NCBI GenBank assembly: GCA_017436865.1
Contig: JAFSCH010000108.1
Coordinates: forward strand, 1-56,589
Direction of reading: 5' to 3'
Length of the DNA stretch: 56,589 nucleotides
DNA from: Lachnospiraceae bacterium
GTDB taxonomy: Bacteria; Bacillota; Clostridia; Lachnospirales; Lachnospiraceae
Positions 7,701 through 16,997 of this stretch are shown one piece after another (the first letter of the stretch is position 1; every line of letters starts with the position of its first letter). A model generated the notes under the pieces. It made no database searches. It saw only the letters and a program-made list of their open reading frames with translations, and was not told where the DNA came from. A program made the position numbers and the translations under genes.

Positions 7701-8615
7701 ATGAATGTAGGGATTTGGGTATATGCTATATTGGTAACAATATCCCTTTTGTTTTTTGTTTTTGTGTATGTTATGCATCGTAGAGAAGTAACACGATTGA
7801 GCAAAAAAGTGGAAAAGCTGTTAAAAAATGATACGCATGTGGAGTTAAATACCGAGTTTCCAACGAAGGATATGGAAGAACTGGTAACTGCTCTCAATTG
7901 TTTACTGGTGACCTATCGGGAGCAGATGAATACGTTACAGAAAAAAGATGAGACCATAAAGGAAACGATTACCAATCTTGCACATGATTTAAGGACACCA
8001 ATGACAGCGATGCAAGGCTATACGAAAATGCTGATGGAATCCGCGAAATTGTCAAAGGAAGATAGGATATCTGTAAATGTAATTTATGAACGTTTATTGG
8101 CATTAAATTGCTTATTGGATCAACTATTTGAGTTTGCAAGAATAGAGGCAGAGGAATTAGAGATTTGCATAGATACGGTAGACTTGAATGCAATTTTTAG
8201 AACGGTTGCAGTGTCGTTTTATGGAGCCTTTGAAGCAAGGGGATTAGAGCCACATATAGAGATTGCGGATATGCCGTTTCTATTTTGGGGGGATGAAAAG
8301 GCGATAACCAGAATCTTTGAAAACGTAATATCCAATGCACTTGCCCATGGAATAAGTGATTACAAGTTTTCTTCTTATGTGGAGGCACAACAGTATACGT
8401 TTGTGTTTCAAAATGTAACAAAGGATATTAAGGAAACGGATACAGATAAAATATTTGAGCGATTCTATACCACAGACCGGTCACGTTCCAAGAAAACGAC
8501 AGGGTTAGGACTTACTATAGCAAAAAAACTTACAACTCGTATGGGGGGAAGCATACGAGCCTCGTTAAAAGATTGTGTTTTTGAAATTAAAATATGTTTT
8601 CAGAATAAAGAATAA
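7701..8615 (+). CDS. Sensor histidine kinase of two-component system 1
   Basis: A short intramembrane-sensing type kinase: one N-terminal membrane helix (about 6-25) with almost no extracellular loop, a linker, a HisKA domain with H95 in NLAHDLRTPM, and a HATPase with N-box ENVISNALAHG and G-box TGLGLTIAKKL. The 304 residues suit kinases that sense flux through a partner ABC exporter instead of binding a ligand themselves. GGAGGG at 7688-7693 fits the ATG at 7701 better than the in-frame ATG at 7695. It is the last gene of the regulator-ATPase-permease-kinase operon. Confidence 0.9.
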   Translation: MNVGIWVYAILVTISLLFFVFVYVMHRREVTRLSKKVEKLLKNDTHVELNTEFPTKDMEELVTALNCLLVTYREQMNTLQKKDETIKETITNLAHDLRTPMTAMQGYTKMLMESAKLSKEDRISVNVIYERLLALNCLLDQLFEFARIEAEELEICIDTVDLNAIFRTVAVSFYGAFEARGLEPHIEIADMPFLFWGDEKAITRIFENVISNALAHGISDYKFSSYVEAQQYTFVFQNVTKDIKETDTDKIFERFYTTDRSRSKKTTGLGLTIAKKLTTRMGGSIRASLKDCVFEIKICFQNKE

Positions 8616-8740
8616 AACGATGTTACAGCTGGATATTTTGGATAAATAATGATAAACTTTAGCGTTGAGGGAGGTAAAAGAGAAAGAGGGGAATGCATTC
8701 ATTATAAGGGGATACATCAACTTAATGAAGGAGCATACAA

Positions 8741-11700
8741 ATGAAGAGAGCACAAATTTTAATGGCTTTATTATTGACATTTATTTTAGGAAATGTACAA
8801 CCAGTTCATGCAGAAACAGCTATACAGGATGGCATACAGGTTGACATAAATGTTGATCAGGAAGCGTATGAAGAGGGAGCGGAGGTAATTGTAAAAGCCT
8901 CAATTACAAACACAAATGATTTTGAAGTAACGAATGTAAACGTAAGCACAATGATTCCGGATGGTTTTTATGCAAAGGAAACACAAGCAGTTTCATTTGA
9001 AACTTTAGAAGTAGGAGAAACGAAAAATGTAGAAGTAGTACTTGTAAAAAAAGCAGAAAAGCCATCAAGTACACCAACGCAAGACAATGACAATTCTGAC
9101 AAGACGGATAATAATCATTCTAATAATAGTTCAAATAATAATTCGTCTCAGAATCAAACAAATGCATCAAACAACAATGCAAAAAATACAGCGGTAAGTA
9201 CGAATTTAACAATTATTCCAGAACAGCCTGTTGCACAGACACAGATAATGGTGCCTGCTGTACAGATGCCGATTGTTGAACAGAAAGTAGTAGAAGCAAA
9301 ATCTCAGGGAACGGTAATAAACTCGGTAAATGCAGAGGATAAAGAGGAGACAGAAACAGAGACTGCAACTACTGAATCGTCAGAAACAATGGAAACAGTA
9401 GAAATGGTAACAGAAGAAGTTATGGAAGAAGAAACAACTGTAGCTGAGGAAACTATACCAGAGACAATGGAATTGGTTGAAATTGAAGAAACAGCAGTAG
9501 CAGAAGCACAAATGACTTCGGAAAACAAGAGTACTTGGATATGGATTATCATAGTATTGCTTATCCTTACCGTAGGAGTGATTGTTGTTGTATATAAAAA
9601 TGTTAAGAAGAGCGTATCCATGATTCTTGTTATTGTAATGGCAGGTTCTTTGGTATTTACAGAAGGAACAATAAATGTACAAGCTGCAAGCGATACGAAG
9701 ACAATCCAAGTGATGCAAGGATTCCAGTATGCAGGAGCTTTATACAAAACAGGATTTCAGGTAAGCTACACAATGGAAGAAGATAATCAAGTAGTAACTC
9801 TTTCTTCCAATGTAACGGAATTTTCTATCAATCAGAAGGGAACGACATTATATTTCTATGCTACAGCAAATTATGATGTAACAACAATGGAATTATATGA
9901 ACAGAATGGTTTACAGAAGGTGATAGAGCTTGTAGACGATGGTAAATATTCTTCCAGTGGTGATGATATTCCAAATGATGGAGTATATTCAGCTAAAATT
10001 GTAGTAAATCCACAGGAAAGTACGGATTATCAGTATTATGTAAAGGCAGTAAATGAAGAAGGTGTCTGTCAGAGTAATGTAGTAAAAATATCAGCATATA
10101 CATCATTGATGAATGCTGATATTGCAGATATGGATATGGTTGATAAACAGCTGCTGTCAGTACTTCAGTCACCAGAGTTTTCTACATATACATTAGGAGA
10201 GAAGCAGGATAAAGTATATAAATTATTACTTACTTTGGCGGATACAGCTAATTCATCAGGTACAGGAAACTTAATTATTAAAGACACGATTCATTATGAT
10301 GAAATAACCACGATGTACTCCTTCTCATATGGATGTGATGTATATGGTGGAGTTATGCTGGAAGATTTTTCGGATGAGTTTTGTGGTCATGTTTCAGAAG
10401 CAAGCGAGCAGTTAACAGATAAGTTAGAAGAAGTGACAATCGAAGAGCAGACTATAGAGGAAGTAACGGAAGGACTAACCGAAGAGCAGAGCACAGAGGA
10501 AGTAACGGAAGAACTGACCAAAGAGCAGACTATAGAGGAAGTAACGGAAGAACTAACCGAAGAGCAGAGCACAGAGGAAGTAACGGAAGAACTGACCAAA
10601 GAGCAGACTACAGAGGAAGTAACGGAAGAGCAGATTACAGCAGAAGTAACGGAAGAGCAGATTACAGAAGAAGTGACAAGCGAAGAAAGCGTTAATGATA
10701 ATGTAGATTTTGTAAGAAGTGAAACAGATGAGAATTTCATGATGCTAGCGGAATATCCGGTTGCACCAATGAGCCTTTTTAGTGCGAAGGCAAGTACGGA
10801 TTATAGCAATGCAAAATTTTCTATTGTTTTTGGTGATAGTAAGAAAGATGGGTTTGAGTCGGTATACAATGCATGGACTACCAATGCACAAACACTTAAG
10901 AATAAAGGATTGTCTGTTACAATAGAGGATCAAGTAACGGTTGCAGATTATATGACAATATTATCTGGAAATGATATGGTTTATATTTATTCTCATGGAT
11001 CAAGAATTAATTATTATACAGGATTTCTTTGGTTGAATAAACATACAGAATCAGCAATTTGTTTAAATGATGAGGTTTCTAAGGCAGAGGACAAGACTTA
11101 CAAAGACGACTTGAAAAAGCATCGTTTGTATAAAGCAACTACGGATGATGGTACATTTTATTGGCTGTTACCATCCTTCTTTAGTCACTATTATGCTGGT
11201 GATGCACTGGATGAAACGATTGTATTAATTGCAAGCTGTAATTCGTTTGGTAAAAAGACGGGAATTGATGACACCATGGCAAATGCCTTTCTGTCATCAG
11301 GAGCAGCTACCGTATATGGATATTACAATTCTGTCTACGTTAGTTATGATTACAACAATGTTACAAGCATAGTTTGGGATTTGGCAGATGGGGAAAGCAT
11401 TGGTAAAGCATTTGATAATGCATTAGTAAAAAATGGAGCAAATGATGGTGTGTGGGCAAGTGTGAACGGAATAGATCCAAAGGGAAAAGAGCCTGCTGAG
11501 CCGCAGCTTCGAGGAAATTATGATAAGTGTCTGATTACAACAGAGCTTCAAAATGGAGACTTTGAAGAATCTCTTACCATTGCAAATTCTAAATGGAATT
11601 ATTTAGGTGATGCAAGAATTATTACAAAGCTTGCAGACTTAAAACCACAATCAGGTTCTTTGATGTCTATCATTACAACTGGTTTAGGTTCTGGAGAAGA

Positions 11701-12106
11701 CAGTTATCTGATGGGAACAGAAGGAAGTAGCATTTACCAGACTTTTACCGTTCCAGAGGGAACTACATCATTGTCTTTTGACTATAATGTAGTTTCAGAA
11801 GAACCAATGGAATATGTAGGTTCGTCTTTTGATGATAAGTTTGTAGCACAATTGCTCAATAGCAATGGAGAGGTTATCTGTGAACTTGCGTATGAATCTG
11901 TAAATACATCAACATGGCATAAGATTGATGGAATCAATTTTGAAGGCGGAGACCACTCCACCTATGAAACAACATGGAAGCAGGTGAATGATACAACGAT
12001 TGCTAATTATGTTGGACAGGATGTTACCATTCGATTTGCTGTATGGGATATGCAGGACTCTATTTATGATACAGCAGCGTTGATTGATCATGTAAGATTA
12101 AATTAG
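8741..12106 (+). CDS. Large surface protein with internal signal-like segment and clan CD (CHAT/C25-like) protease motif
   Basis: 1121 residues. In order: signal peptide (1-24, cut after VHA); a beta-sandwich domain (about 28-105); an Asn/Ser-rich linker (112-150); a Thr/Glu-rich linker to about 260; a membrane helix (265-284, WIWIIIVLLILTVGVIVVV); basic residues NVKKS; then a second hydrophobic, signal-peptide-like stretch (292-312, ending NVQAAS). A Glu/Thr repeat region (561-650) follows, then a catalytic-looking domain with H752 in IYSHGS and C833 in LIASCNSFG followed by FLSSGAATVYGY, the pattern of CHAT/gingipain-type cysteine peptidases. A C-terminal jelly-roll domain (about 930-1121) resembles carbohydrate-binding modules. 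No LPXTG is seen. GAAGGAGCATACAA precedes the start. It may be a fusion of two secreted proteins; the family assignment of the protease is by motif only. Confidence 0.75.
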   Translation: MKRAQILMALLLTFILGNVQPVHAETAIQDGIQVDINVDQEAYEEGAEVIVKASITNTNDFEVTNVNVSTMIPDGFYAKETQAVSFETLEVGETKNVEVVLVKKAEKPSSTPTQDNDNSDKTDNNHSNNSSNNNSSQNQTNASNNNAKNTAVSTNLTIIPEQPVAQTQIMVPAVQMPIVEQKVVEAKSQGTVINSVNAEDKEETETETATTESSETMETVEMVTEEVMEEETTVAEETIPETMELVEIEETAVAEAQMTSENKSTWIWIIIVLLILTVGVIVVVYKNVKKSVSMILVIVMAGSLVFTEGTINVQAASDTKTIQVMQGFQYAGALYKTGFQVSYTMEEDNQVVTLSSNVTEFSINQKGTTLYFYATANYDVTTMELYEQNGLQKVIELVDDGKYSSSGDDIPNDGVYSAKIVVNPQESTDYQYYVKAVNEEGVCQSNVVKISAYTSLMNADIADMDMVDKQLLSVLQSPEFSTYTLGEKQDKVYKLLLTLADTANSSGTGNLIIKDTIHYDEITTMYSFSYGCDVYGGVMLEDFSDEFCGHVSEASEQLTDKLEEVTIEEQTIEEVTEGLTEEQSTEEVTEELTKEQTIEEVTEELTEEQSTEEVTEELTKEQTTEEVTEEQITAEVTEEQITEEVTSEESVNDNVDFVRSETDENFMMLAEYPVAPMSLFSAKASTDYSNAKFSIVFGDSKKDGFESVYNAWTTNAQTLKNKGLSVTIEDQVTVADYMTILSGNDMVYIYSHGSRINYYTGFLWLNKHTESAICLNDEVSKAEDKTYKDDLKKHRLYKATTDDGTFYWLLPSFFSHYYAGDALDETIVLIASCNSFGKKTGIDDTMANAFLSSGAATVYGYYNSVYVSYDYNNVTSIVWDLADGESIGKAFDNALVKNGANDGVWASVNGIDPKGKEPAEPQLRGNYDKCLITTELQNGDFEESLTIANSKWNYLGDARIITKLADLKPQSGSLMSIITTGLGSGEDSYLMGTEGSSIYQTFTVPEGTTSLSFDYNVVSEEPMEYVGSSFDDKFVAQLLNSNGEVICELAYESVNTSTWHKIDGINFEGGDHSTYETTWKQVNDTTIANYVGQDVTIRFAVWDMQDSIYDTAALIDHVRLN
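10425..10690 (+). repeat. In-frame Glu/Thr tandem repeats within the surface protein
   Basis: Tandem units encoding EEVTEELTKEQTIEEVTEEL-type sequence, built on a 66-base double unit with shorter 30-base units at the right end (EEVTEEQIT). The DNA copies are almost identical (GAGGAAGTAACGGAAGA recurs many times), so copy number can change by slippage or recombination. The encoded stretch is an acidic extended spacer between the middle and protease-like domains. Confidence 0.85.
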
Positions 12107-12116
12107 GATAATAGAT

Positions 12117-12494
12117 ATGTATAAGAAGCAAATTGCTGTGATAATAATGATTGCTGTAATGGTTATTATTTATTTGTTGATAAGCTCAAAAAAAGCAAAT
12201 GATTCTATTTCTCTTTTGGAGGAAGACGTACTTGCAGTAGAAGCATTTCTTGGAAATGCGGGACAAGTCGGAATTACATTTTTAAAGAGTGAAGTTGACA
12301 AAGGAAAAATAGCAGAATATGTGTATGATATTCCGAAAAAAATAGATTTGTCGGGACAAGGACAATGTGAAGTGAATCAGTGGAAAATCATAGAGAATGA
12401 GGGACAAAATTATATTTTGGTTTCTACTGGGAAAGTTACATATGTATATCATTTTCCTTATTCTGTTCTGGAAAAAATATCAATAAAGAAGTAA
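12117..12494 (+). CDS. Small membrane-anchored protein next to the surface protease-like gene
   Basis: 125 residues: one N-terminal membrane helix (about 5-23, IAVIIMIAVMVIIYLLI) and a small outer domain of about 95 residues (EEDVLAVEAFLGNAGQVG, LVSTGKVTYVYHFPYS). No family is recognised. It begins 10 bases after the large surface-protein gene and shares its terminator at 12498, so it is probably co-expressed. A role as anchor, inhibitor or chaperone of the large protein is possible but unsupported. Confidence 0.7.
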   Translation: MYKKQIAVIIMIAVMVIIYLLISSKKANDSISLLEEDVLAVEAFLGNAGQVGITFLKSEVDKGKIAEYVYDIPKKIDLSGQGQCEVNQWKIIENEGQNYILVSTGKVTYVYHFPYSVLEKISIKK

Positions 12495-12497
12495 AGA

Positions 12498-12535
12498 AAA
12501 CAAAGGGCGTTCACAATATGTGAAGCCCTTTGTTT
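12498..12535. terminator. Bidirectional terminator between convergent genes
   Basis: AAACAAAGGGC..GCCCTTTGTTT encloses an inner TTCACA-ATA-TGTGAA stem. The T-run on the plus strand and the A-run on the other side allow use by both the 12117 gene and the minus-strand exporter. Confidence 0.8.
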
Positions 12536-12551
12536 GTTATGAAAGGTGTGT

Positions 12552-14087
12552 TTATTCCTGTGTTCTCACATCGGTGTATTTCAGATACAGAACACTTAAT
12601 ACATAAAATAAACCGCAAATGCAGATGCATGAAGTACCGAATGTTCCATAGTCCAGTTCAAAGAGAGGATTGTTAGCTCTCATTCCAACACTGAAAATGG
12701 AATAGGGAAGAATATTCCAGAAACCTAATGAGGTAAGCGCGAGGCTTGCAATGCTTCCCATAAGCGCCATGGCAATTGGGATAGCAAAGCTTCGAATTAC
12801 CAGAGAGAAAAAGAGCTGAATACAGCAAATACAAAGTCCACCTAAAAATCCACAAACAATCCATTCCGGTATTTCGCTTGGAGCTGCAGAGGTAAAGCCT
12901 GCTATTTTTCCGCAAAGTAAGAATAAAGCAGTAATCCATAAAAGGGACAATCCCAATATAAATGCAGCACACAACAGTTTATTTCTTACCAGCTTCCATG
13001 GAGAAATATGAACCAAAAGCTGATTCCAGTTTGTACCGGTATGTTCTAAACGCCAGAGATAGCTACAGTATACACCAAGCAGCGCAGGCATAAAGAAATA
13101 GCACAGAAAAATAGTATGCTGTGACCAAAGGCTATACCACAGATCCTCTAATATTGCAATATTACCTAGATAATTAAAGGTTCCGATAAATGCAGAAATA
13201 AGTGGCAAAATAATAAATGCAATCCATATTGGAGAACCTTTTAGCTTGGCAAATTCCATTGGTACATGAAGTTTGCAGATTTGTTTTGAGGCATTCTGTT
13301 TTAGGGTTTTTACGTGGAATGAAAAGCCTTCCACAGGTCTCTTTTGGAAAAGGAACCATCCGATAATTAGTAAACAGCATATCCATAAGAAAACCCAGAA
13401 AAACGCACCATTAAGGGGAGCATCATAGTAAAAATTCATGTCTCTTGTAACAGGATCCCAGTCCATGGCAACAAACATATTTGCACCAAAGAGTCCCCAT
13501 GGAATGATTTCATACAAAATAGAACGTGGCAAAAACATAATAAATAATCCAGCCATACCGCCAGCAAGTCCGATACACAGAGAAACAGCCTGATTTGAAA
13601 AAGTAAAAGATAGAATCAATTGTATGAGATACAGAATAAAACTAATCAATATAGTTTGTACGCTGTAAAGCATATATGCTCCAAAATCAGGACTTCCGAC
13701 AAAATGAAAACTGGAACCAATTACAAAGATTGATACAAGCTGCATGCCGGAAAAGAGCAAGATATAGCATAATCCGGTCAAGGCTTTGGAGAGAAAAATG
13801 CCGGTTTTTGACTGCAAGGTTTCTAACAGCTTCCATGTATTTTCCTTATGCTCACAGTCGATAAGTTTGCTTGCAAGAACAGCATAAAATACCGGAAGAA
13901 TAATGGCATTAAGCAAAGGCATGTTATAGAGAAGAAGTAGCCAGCCTTGTGAGAGTATGTCTAAATTACGTTTCATGCAAAAGGATAAATATGCGTGCTG
14001 GAAAAGCCATAATGCAAGAACAAGCAACCACATTCCTTGTTTCTTTGTTTTCTCAAATTCCAGTTTCAAATTAAGTAAGCTTGTCAT
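12552..14087 (-). CDS. Fused double permease of a lantibiotic-type ABC exporter
   Basis: 511 residues, twice the length of LanE/LanG-type permeases. Two related halves are visible. The first runs to about 245 (LLNLKLEFEKTKKQGMWLL, then YAVLASKLIDCEHKENTWK). The second starts at about 270 (MEFAKLKGSPIWIAFIILP, then GVYCSYLWRLEHTGTNWNQL). Each half shows the same order of helices and the D/E-H-x-x-T/N-W element. This looks like a fusion of the two permeases that are separate genes in immunity operons. Its start overlaps the ATPase stop by 4 bases. The expected role is export of, or immunity to, a lantibiotic-like peptide. Confidence 0.85.
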   Translation of the reverse strand: MTSLLNLKLEFEKTKKQGMWLLVLALWLFQHAYLSFCMKRNLDILSQGWLLLLYNMPLLNAIILPVFYAVLASKLIDCEHKENTWKLLETLQSKTGIFLSKALTGLCYILLFSGMQLVSIFVIGSSFHFVGSPDFGAYMLYSVQTILISFILYLIQLILSFTFSNQAVSLCIGLAGGMAGLFIMFLPRSILYEIIPWGLFGANMFVAMDWDPVTRDMNFYYDAPLNGAFFWVFLWICCLLIIGWFLFQKRPVEGFSFHVKTLKQNASKQICKLHVPMEFAKLKGSPIWIAFIILPLISAFIGTFNYLGNIAILEDLWYSLWSQHTIFLCYFFMPALLGVYCSYLWRLEHTGTNWNQLLVHISPWKLVRNKLLCAAFILGLSLLWITALFLLCGKIAGFTSAAPSEIPEWIVCGFLGGLCICCIQLFFSLVIRSFAIPIAMALMGSIASLALTSLGFWNILPYSIFSVGMRANNPLFELDYGTFGTSCICICGLFYVLSVLYLKYTDVRTQE

Positions 14088-14809
14088 AACTCGCTAATAC
14101 CTCCTGTCATGCTTAAAAATACCTCTTCTAAAGAGTTTCCTTGTGTAGCCAGTTCATTCATATTTCCTTGAAAGAGCATTTCACCATGGTTAATAATGCC
14201 AACCATGTCAGCCATTTGTTCTACTTCACTCAAAAGATGGCTGGAAACAATAACGGTCATATTGTGAGTGGTAGGAAGTTCTTTAATCAATTCTCGTATT
14301 TCCTGAATACCGGCAGGGTCAAGACCATTTGTTGGCTCATCAAGGATCAGAAGCTGTGGCTTACCTAAGAGTGCCATAGCAATGCCAAGACGTTGCTTCA
14401 TACCGAGCGAGTAGTGCTTTACCTTTTTATCCTTTTGTTCAAAAAGTCTTACCGTGTGTAGTACTTCGGCAATGTCTTTAGCAGATGCTCCTTTTAGCTT
14501 TGCAATAATCTGCATATTCTCAAGTCCGGTCAAATGTCCGTAGTAGCTTGGACCTTCGATAAGGCTTCCTGTATTTTTGAGGATGGAAAGTCGATTTTTT
14601 TCCGTCATAGCATGCCCGTAAAAGGAGATTGTTCCCTGGTTAGGCTTAATCAGCCCTAATATAAGTTTAAGTGTTGTTGTTTTCCCTGCTCCATTTGGAC
14701 CAAGGAAACCGTATACACAGCCTTTTGGTACCTGCATTTGTAAATTCTTCACACGGATTTTAGAACCGTGGGTTTTTGTAAGGTTATGGGTTTCAAGAAT
14801 ATAATTCAT
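14084..14809 (-). CDS. ABC exporter ATP-binding protein, LanF/BcrA-like
   Basis: A 241-residue ATPase with Walker A GPNGAGKTT, signature YSLGMKQRLGIA, Walker [14 protein letters not shown] and switch segment VSSHLLSEVE. It resembles LanF-type immunity ATPases and lies upstream of, and overlapping, the double permease gene. A Shine-Dalgarno (AAAGGACGA) precedes the start. It is divergent from the two-component pair at 15030/15773, which is the likely regulator of this exporter. Confidence 0.92.
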   Translation of the reverse strand: MNYILETHNLTKTHGSKIRVKNLQMQVPKGCVYGFLGPNGAGKTTTLKLILGLIKPNQGTISFYGHAMTEKNRLSILKNTGSLIEGPSYYGHLTGLENMQIIAKLKGASAKDIAEVLHTVRLFEQKDKKVKHYSLGMKQRLGIAMALLGKPQLLILDEPTNGLDPAGIQEIRELIKELPTTHNMTVIVSSHLLSEVEQMADMVGIINHGEMLFQGNMNELATQGNSLEEVFLSMTGGISEL

Positions 14810-14978
14810 GTTGTTTCGTCCTTTCTTTGTGAGTTATAGTATGTTGCTTTTTTTGATAAAAAAATGCAAATGCGTTTGTGTCTGGAAATAGCATATTCCT
14901 TTTGGCTTACAAGAAAATGACAGCAGTCTTACATTTACCTTAAATCTGATAAAACTGAAATATTTTTTATTTGATTTC

Positions 14979-14987
14979 TGTTATACT
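14979..14987 (+). promoter_or_regulatory. Extended -10 promoter for the 15030 regulator
   Basis: TGTTATACT is an extended -10 element about 40 bases before the response-regulator start, without a good -35. It lies in the divergent region 14810-15029 shared with the exporter operon. Confidence 0.4.
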
Positions 14988-15029
14988 GTGAAGTGTAAGA
15001 AAAGGCATAAGCGGAGGGCATGAATAGAA

Positions 15030-15725
15030 ATGAATTTATATGAAAGTAATATCTTAATTGTAGATGATGAGCCGGCACTAAGGGAAATGGTGCAGGAGCT
15101 TTTGGAAAAGGAAGGATATTTACATATTGATACAGCTAAGGATTGCAGACAGGCAAGAGAGCTTTTTGGTAATAAGGAATACCATATGGTTTTATTAGAT
15201 ATTATGTTGCCGGATGGTGATGGCTTTTCGTTGTATGAGGAGTTAAAGAAAGGAGAGAAAGCACAGATACCAGTTATCTTTTTATCCGCAAGGGATGAAG
15301 ATTTTGCAAGACTACGAGGTCTCGGACTTGGCGCAGATGATTATATTACAAAGCCTTTTCTGCCGCAGGAATTATTGCTTCGCATGAAGGCTGTGTTAAA
15401 GCGCACCTATCGCATAGAAGAGAAGCAGGAAAAAACACAGATTGGTGAAGTAGTGATTGATTGGGAAGCAGGAACGTTAACCTCACCGAAGGAAAGCTAT
15501 ATGCTGACAGCTAAAGAGTATACCTTATTAAAGAAGCTTTGTGACAATCGTGGCAAGATTCTTTCCATGAATATATTGTGTGATACGTTATGGCCAGATG
15601 GAAGCTATGGCTATGAGAATTCGCTTATGGTACACATGAGAAGACTGCGTGAAAAGATAGAGGAAAATCCATCAAAGCCAGAGTATCTGGTAACAGTACG
15701 AGGACTAGGCTATAAGTTGAAATAA
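15030..15725 (+). CDS. OmpR-family response regulator, system 2
   Basis: The receiver domain has acidic pair D12/D13, phosphoacceptor D57 (VLLDIMLPD) and ITKPF lysine. The winged-helix effector domain covers about 132-231 (NSLMVHMRRLREK, VRGLGYKL). The 231 residues are full length. The gene is immediately followed by its kinase and is divergent from the lantibiotic-type exporter, its likely target by position. The start is set by CGGAGGGC about 10 bases upstream. Confidence 0.92.
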   Translation: MNLYESNILIVDDEPALREMVQELLEKEGYLHIDTAKDCRQARELFGNKEYHMVLLDIMLPDGDGFSLYEELKKGEKAQIPVIFLSARDEDFARLRGLGLGADDYITKPFLPQELLLRMKAVLKRTYRIEEKQEKTQIGEVVIDWEAGTLTSPKESYMLTAKEYTLLKKLCDNRGKILSMNILCDTLWPDGSYGYENSLMVHMRRLREKIEENPSKPEYLVTVRGLGYKLK

Positions 15726-15772
15726 CCTAATATGAAAAACAATAGATCACAACAGAAAGGTATACAGATACT

Positions 15773-16993
15773 ATGGGAAGAATAAGAAAAATAACAGCAT
15801 ATTTCATTATATTAGTACTTACCTCATGTTTTCTTTTGGTGGGTAATCTAATTTTTTTGTTTTTCATAAGTCAGAAGACAGGTAATGAAAAAGCGTATGT
15901 ACATCCAGAGAAAATAGCAGAATGTTTAGTTCAGGAAGCGGATGGGACCTATCAAATGTCAGAGGAAGGGATTGATACAATTGATTTGTACAATGGCTTT
16001 GCTATGCTAATCAGTAACTCCGGTAAAGTTGTGTGGGAGTATAAGATGCCTGGGGAGCTTCCGCATCAATATGAGCGAAGGGATATTGCTGTTTTTGCAA
16101 GGTGGTATCTGAAAGATTATCCGGTTTCTATTCATATTGTAGAGGACAATATTCTTGTGGTTGGTAGCCCAAAGGATACCATTTGGAAATATGATATGAT
16201 ACTTTCGATAGAGACACTGGAAGCGTATATGCAGTATGTTCCTTTGGCGGTTTTAGTGGATATTGTTATATTAGTGCTAGTTCCTATCTTTTTACTTCGA
16301 AGAGATTTGCGTAAAAAGGAACAGATGCGTACCACATGGATAGCAGGGATTTCGCATGATATTCGGACACCGCTTGCATTGGTGCTTGGAGATGCAGAGA
16401 ATATCCGACAGGGATGCACAGATACCTCTCCAGAGCTTGCAAAAAGGGCAGAACGTATTGAAGAACAAATCATACGTGTGCGCACGCTGATTACCAATCT
16501 AAATACGGATAATAAGCTGACCTTTGGCATGGGAAAATGGAAGTGGGAAGAAATAACATTGGCAGCAGTGGTAAGAGAAGTGTTGTGCGATATGATTAAC
16601 CGAGAGCCGGGAGAGCAGTATGAGTTCGATATTATGATTGATGAGAAAGCAGAAGAACAGGTTGTCACAGGAGACAGAGAGCTTATCAAACGAATGCTTG
16701 AGAATCTGATAGGAAATGCCATCTGCCATAATCCTAAGGGTTGTCGTATTATGGTACGACTGCAAAGGGATAAAAGACTGATTATTGCAGATAATGGCTG
16801 TGGAGTTACCAAGGAGCAGCTAAAGAGCATGAAAAAGCCGTTGTTCATGGAAACACTTGGGGAGCATGGATTAGGGATTCGTTTGGTAAAAAGGATTGTG
16901 AAAGTGCACCATTGGAAGATTCGGTTTCGGCAAAATGGCAATAGTGGGTTATGGTGTGAGATTGAAATGAGAGGATGGAGAAGAGTACAATGA
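15773..16993 (+). CDS. Sensor histidine kinase, system 2
   Basis: 406 residues: membrane helix 1 (about 8-33), an outside domain of about 120 residues, membrane helix 2 (about 155-176), HisKA with H195 in GISHDIRTPL, then HATPase with N-box ENLIGNAICHN and D/G boxes IIADNGCGV and GEHGLGIRLV. No HAMP domain is apparent between helix 2 and H195. Similar kinases partner regulators of peptide-antibiotic exporters. Its 3' end abuts a lactamase-fold gene remnant, marking a deletion point. Confidence 0.9.
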   Translation: MGRIRKITAYFIILVLTSCFLLVGNLIFLFFISQKTGNEKAYVHPEKIAECLVQEADGTYQMSEEGIDTIDLYNGFAMLISNSGKVVWEYKMPGELPHQYERRDIAVFARWYLKDYPVSIHIVEDNILVVGSPKDTIWKYDMILSIETLEAYMQYVPLAVLVDIVILVLVPIFLLRRDLRKKEQMRTTWIAGISHDIRTPLALVLGDAENIRQGCTDTSPELAKRAERIEEQIIRVRTLITNLNTDNKLTFGMGKWKWEEITLAAVVREVLCDMINREPGEQYEFDIMIDEKAEEQVVTGDRELIKRMLENLIGNAICHNPKGCRIMVRLQRDKRLIIADNGCGVTKEQLKSMKKPLFMETLGEHGLGIRLVKRIVKVHHWKIRFRQNGNSGLWCEIEMRGWRRVQ

Positions 16994-16997
16994 AAAT

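Noticed and set aside
9304-9747. Minus-strand 147-codon frame
   Set aside because: Antisense shadow of the Thr/Glu-rich linker of the surface protein, with no ribosome site or promoter.
10387-10740. Minus-strand Ser/Val/Thr-rich frame of 117 codons
   Set aside because: It is the antisense reading of the Glu/Thr repeat region of the surface protein and has low complexity, no ribosome site and no homology I recognise.
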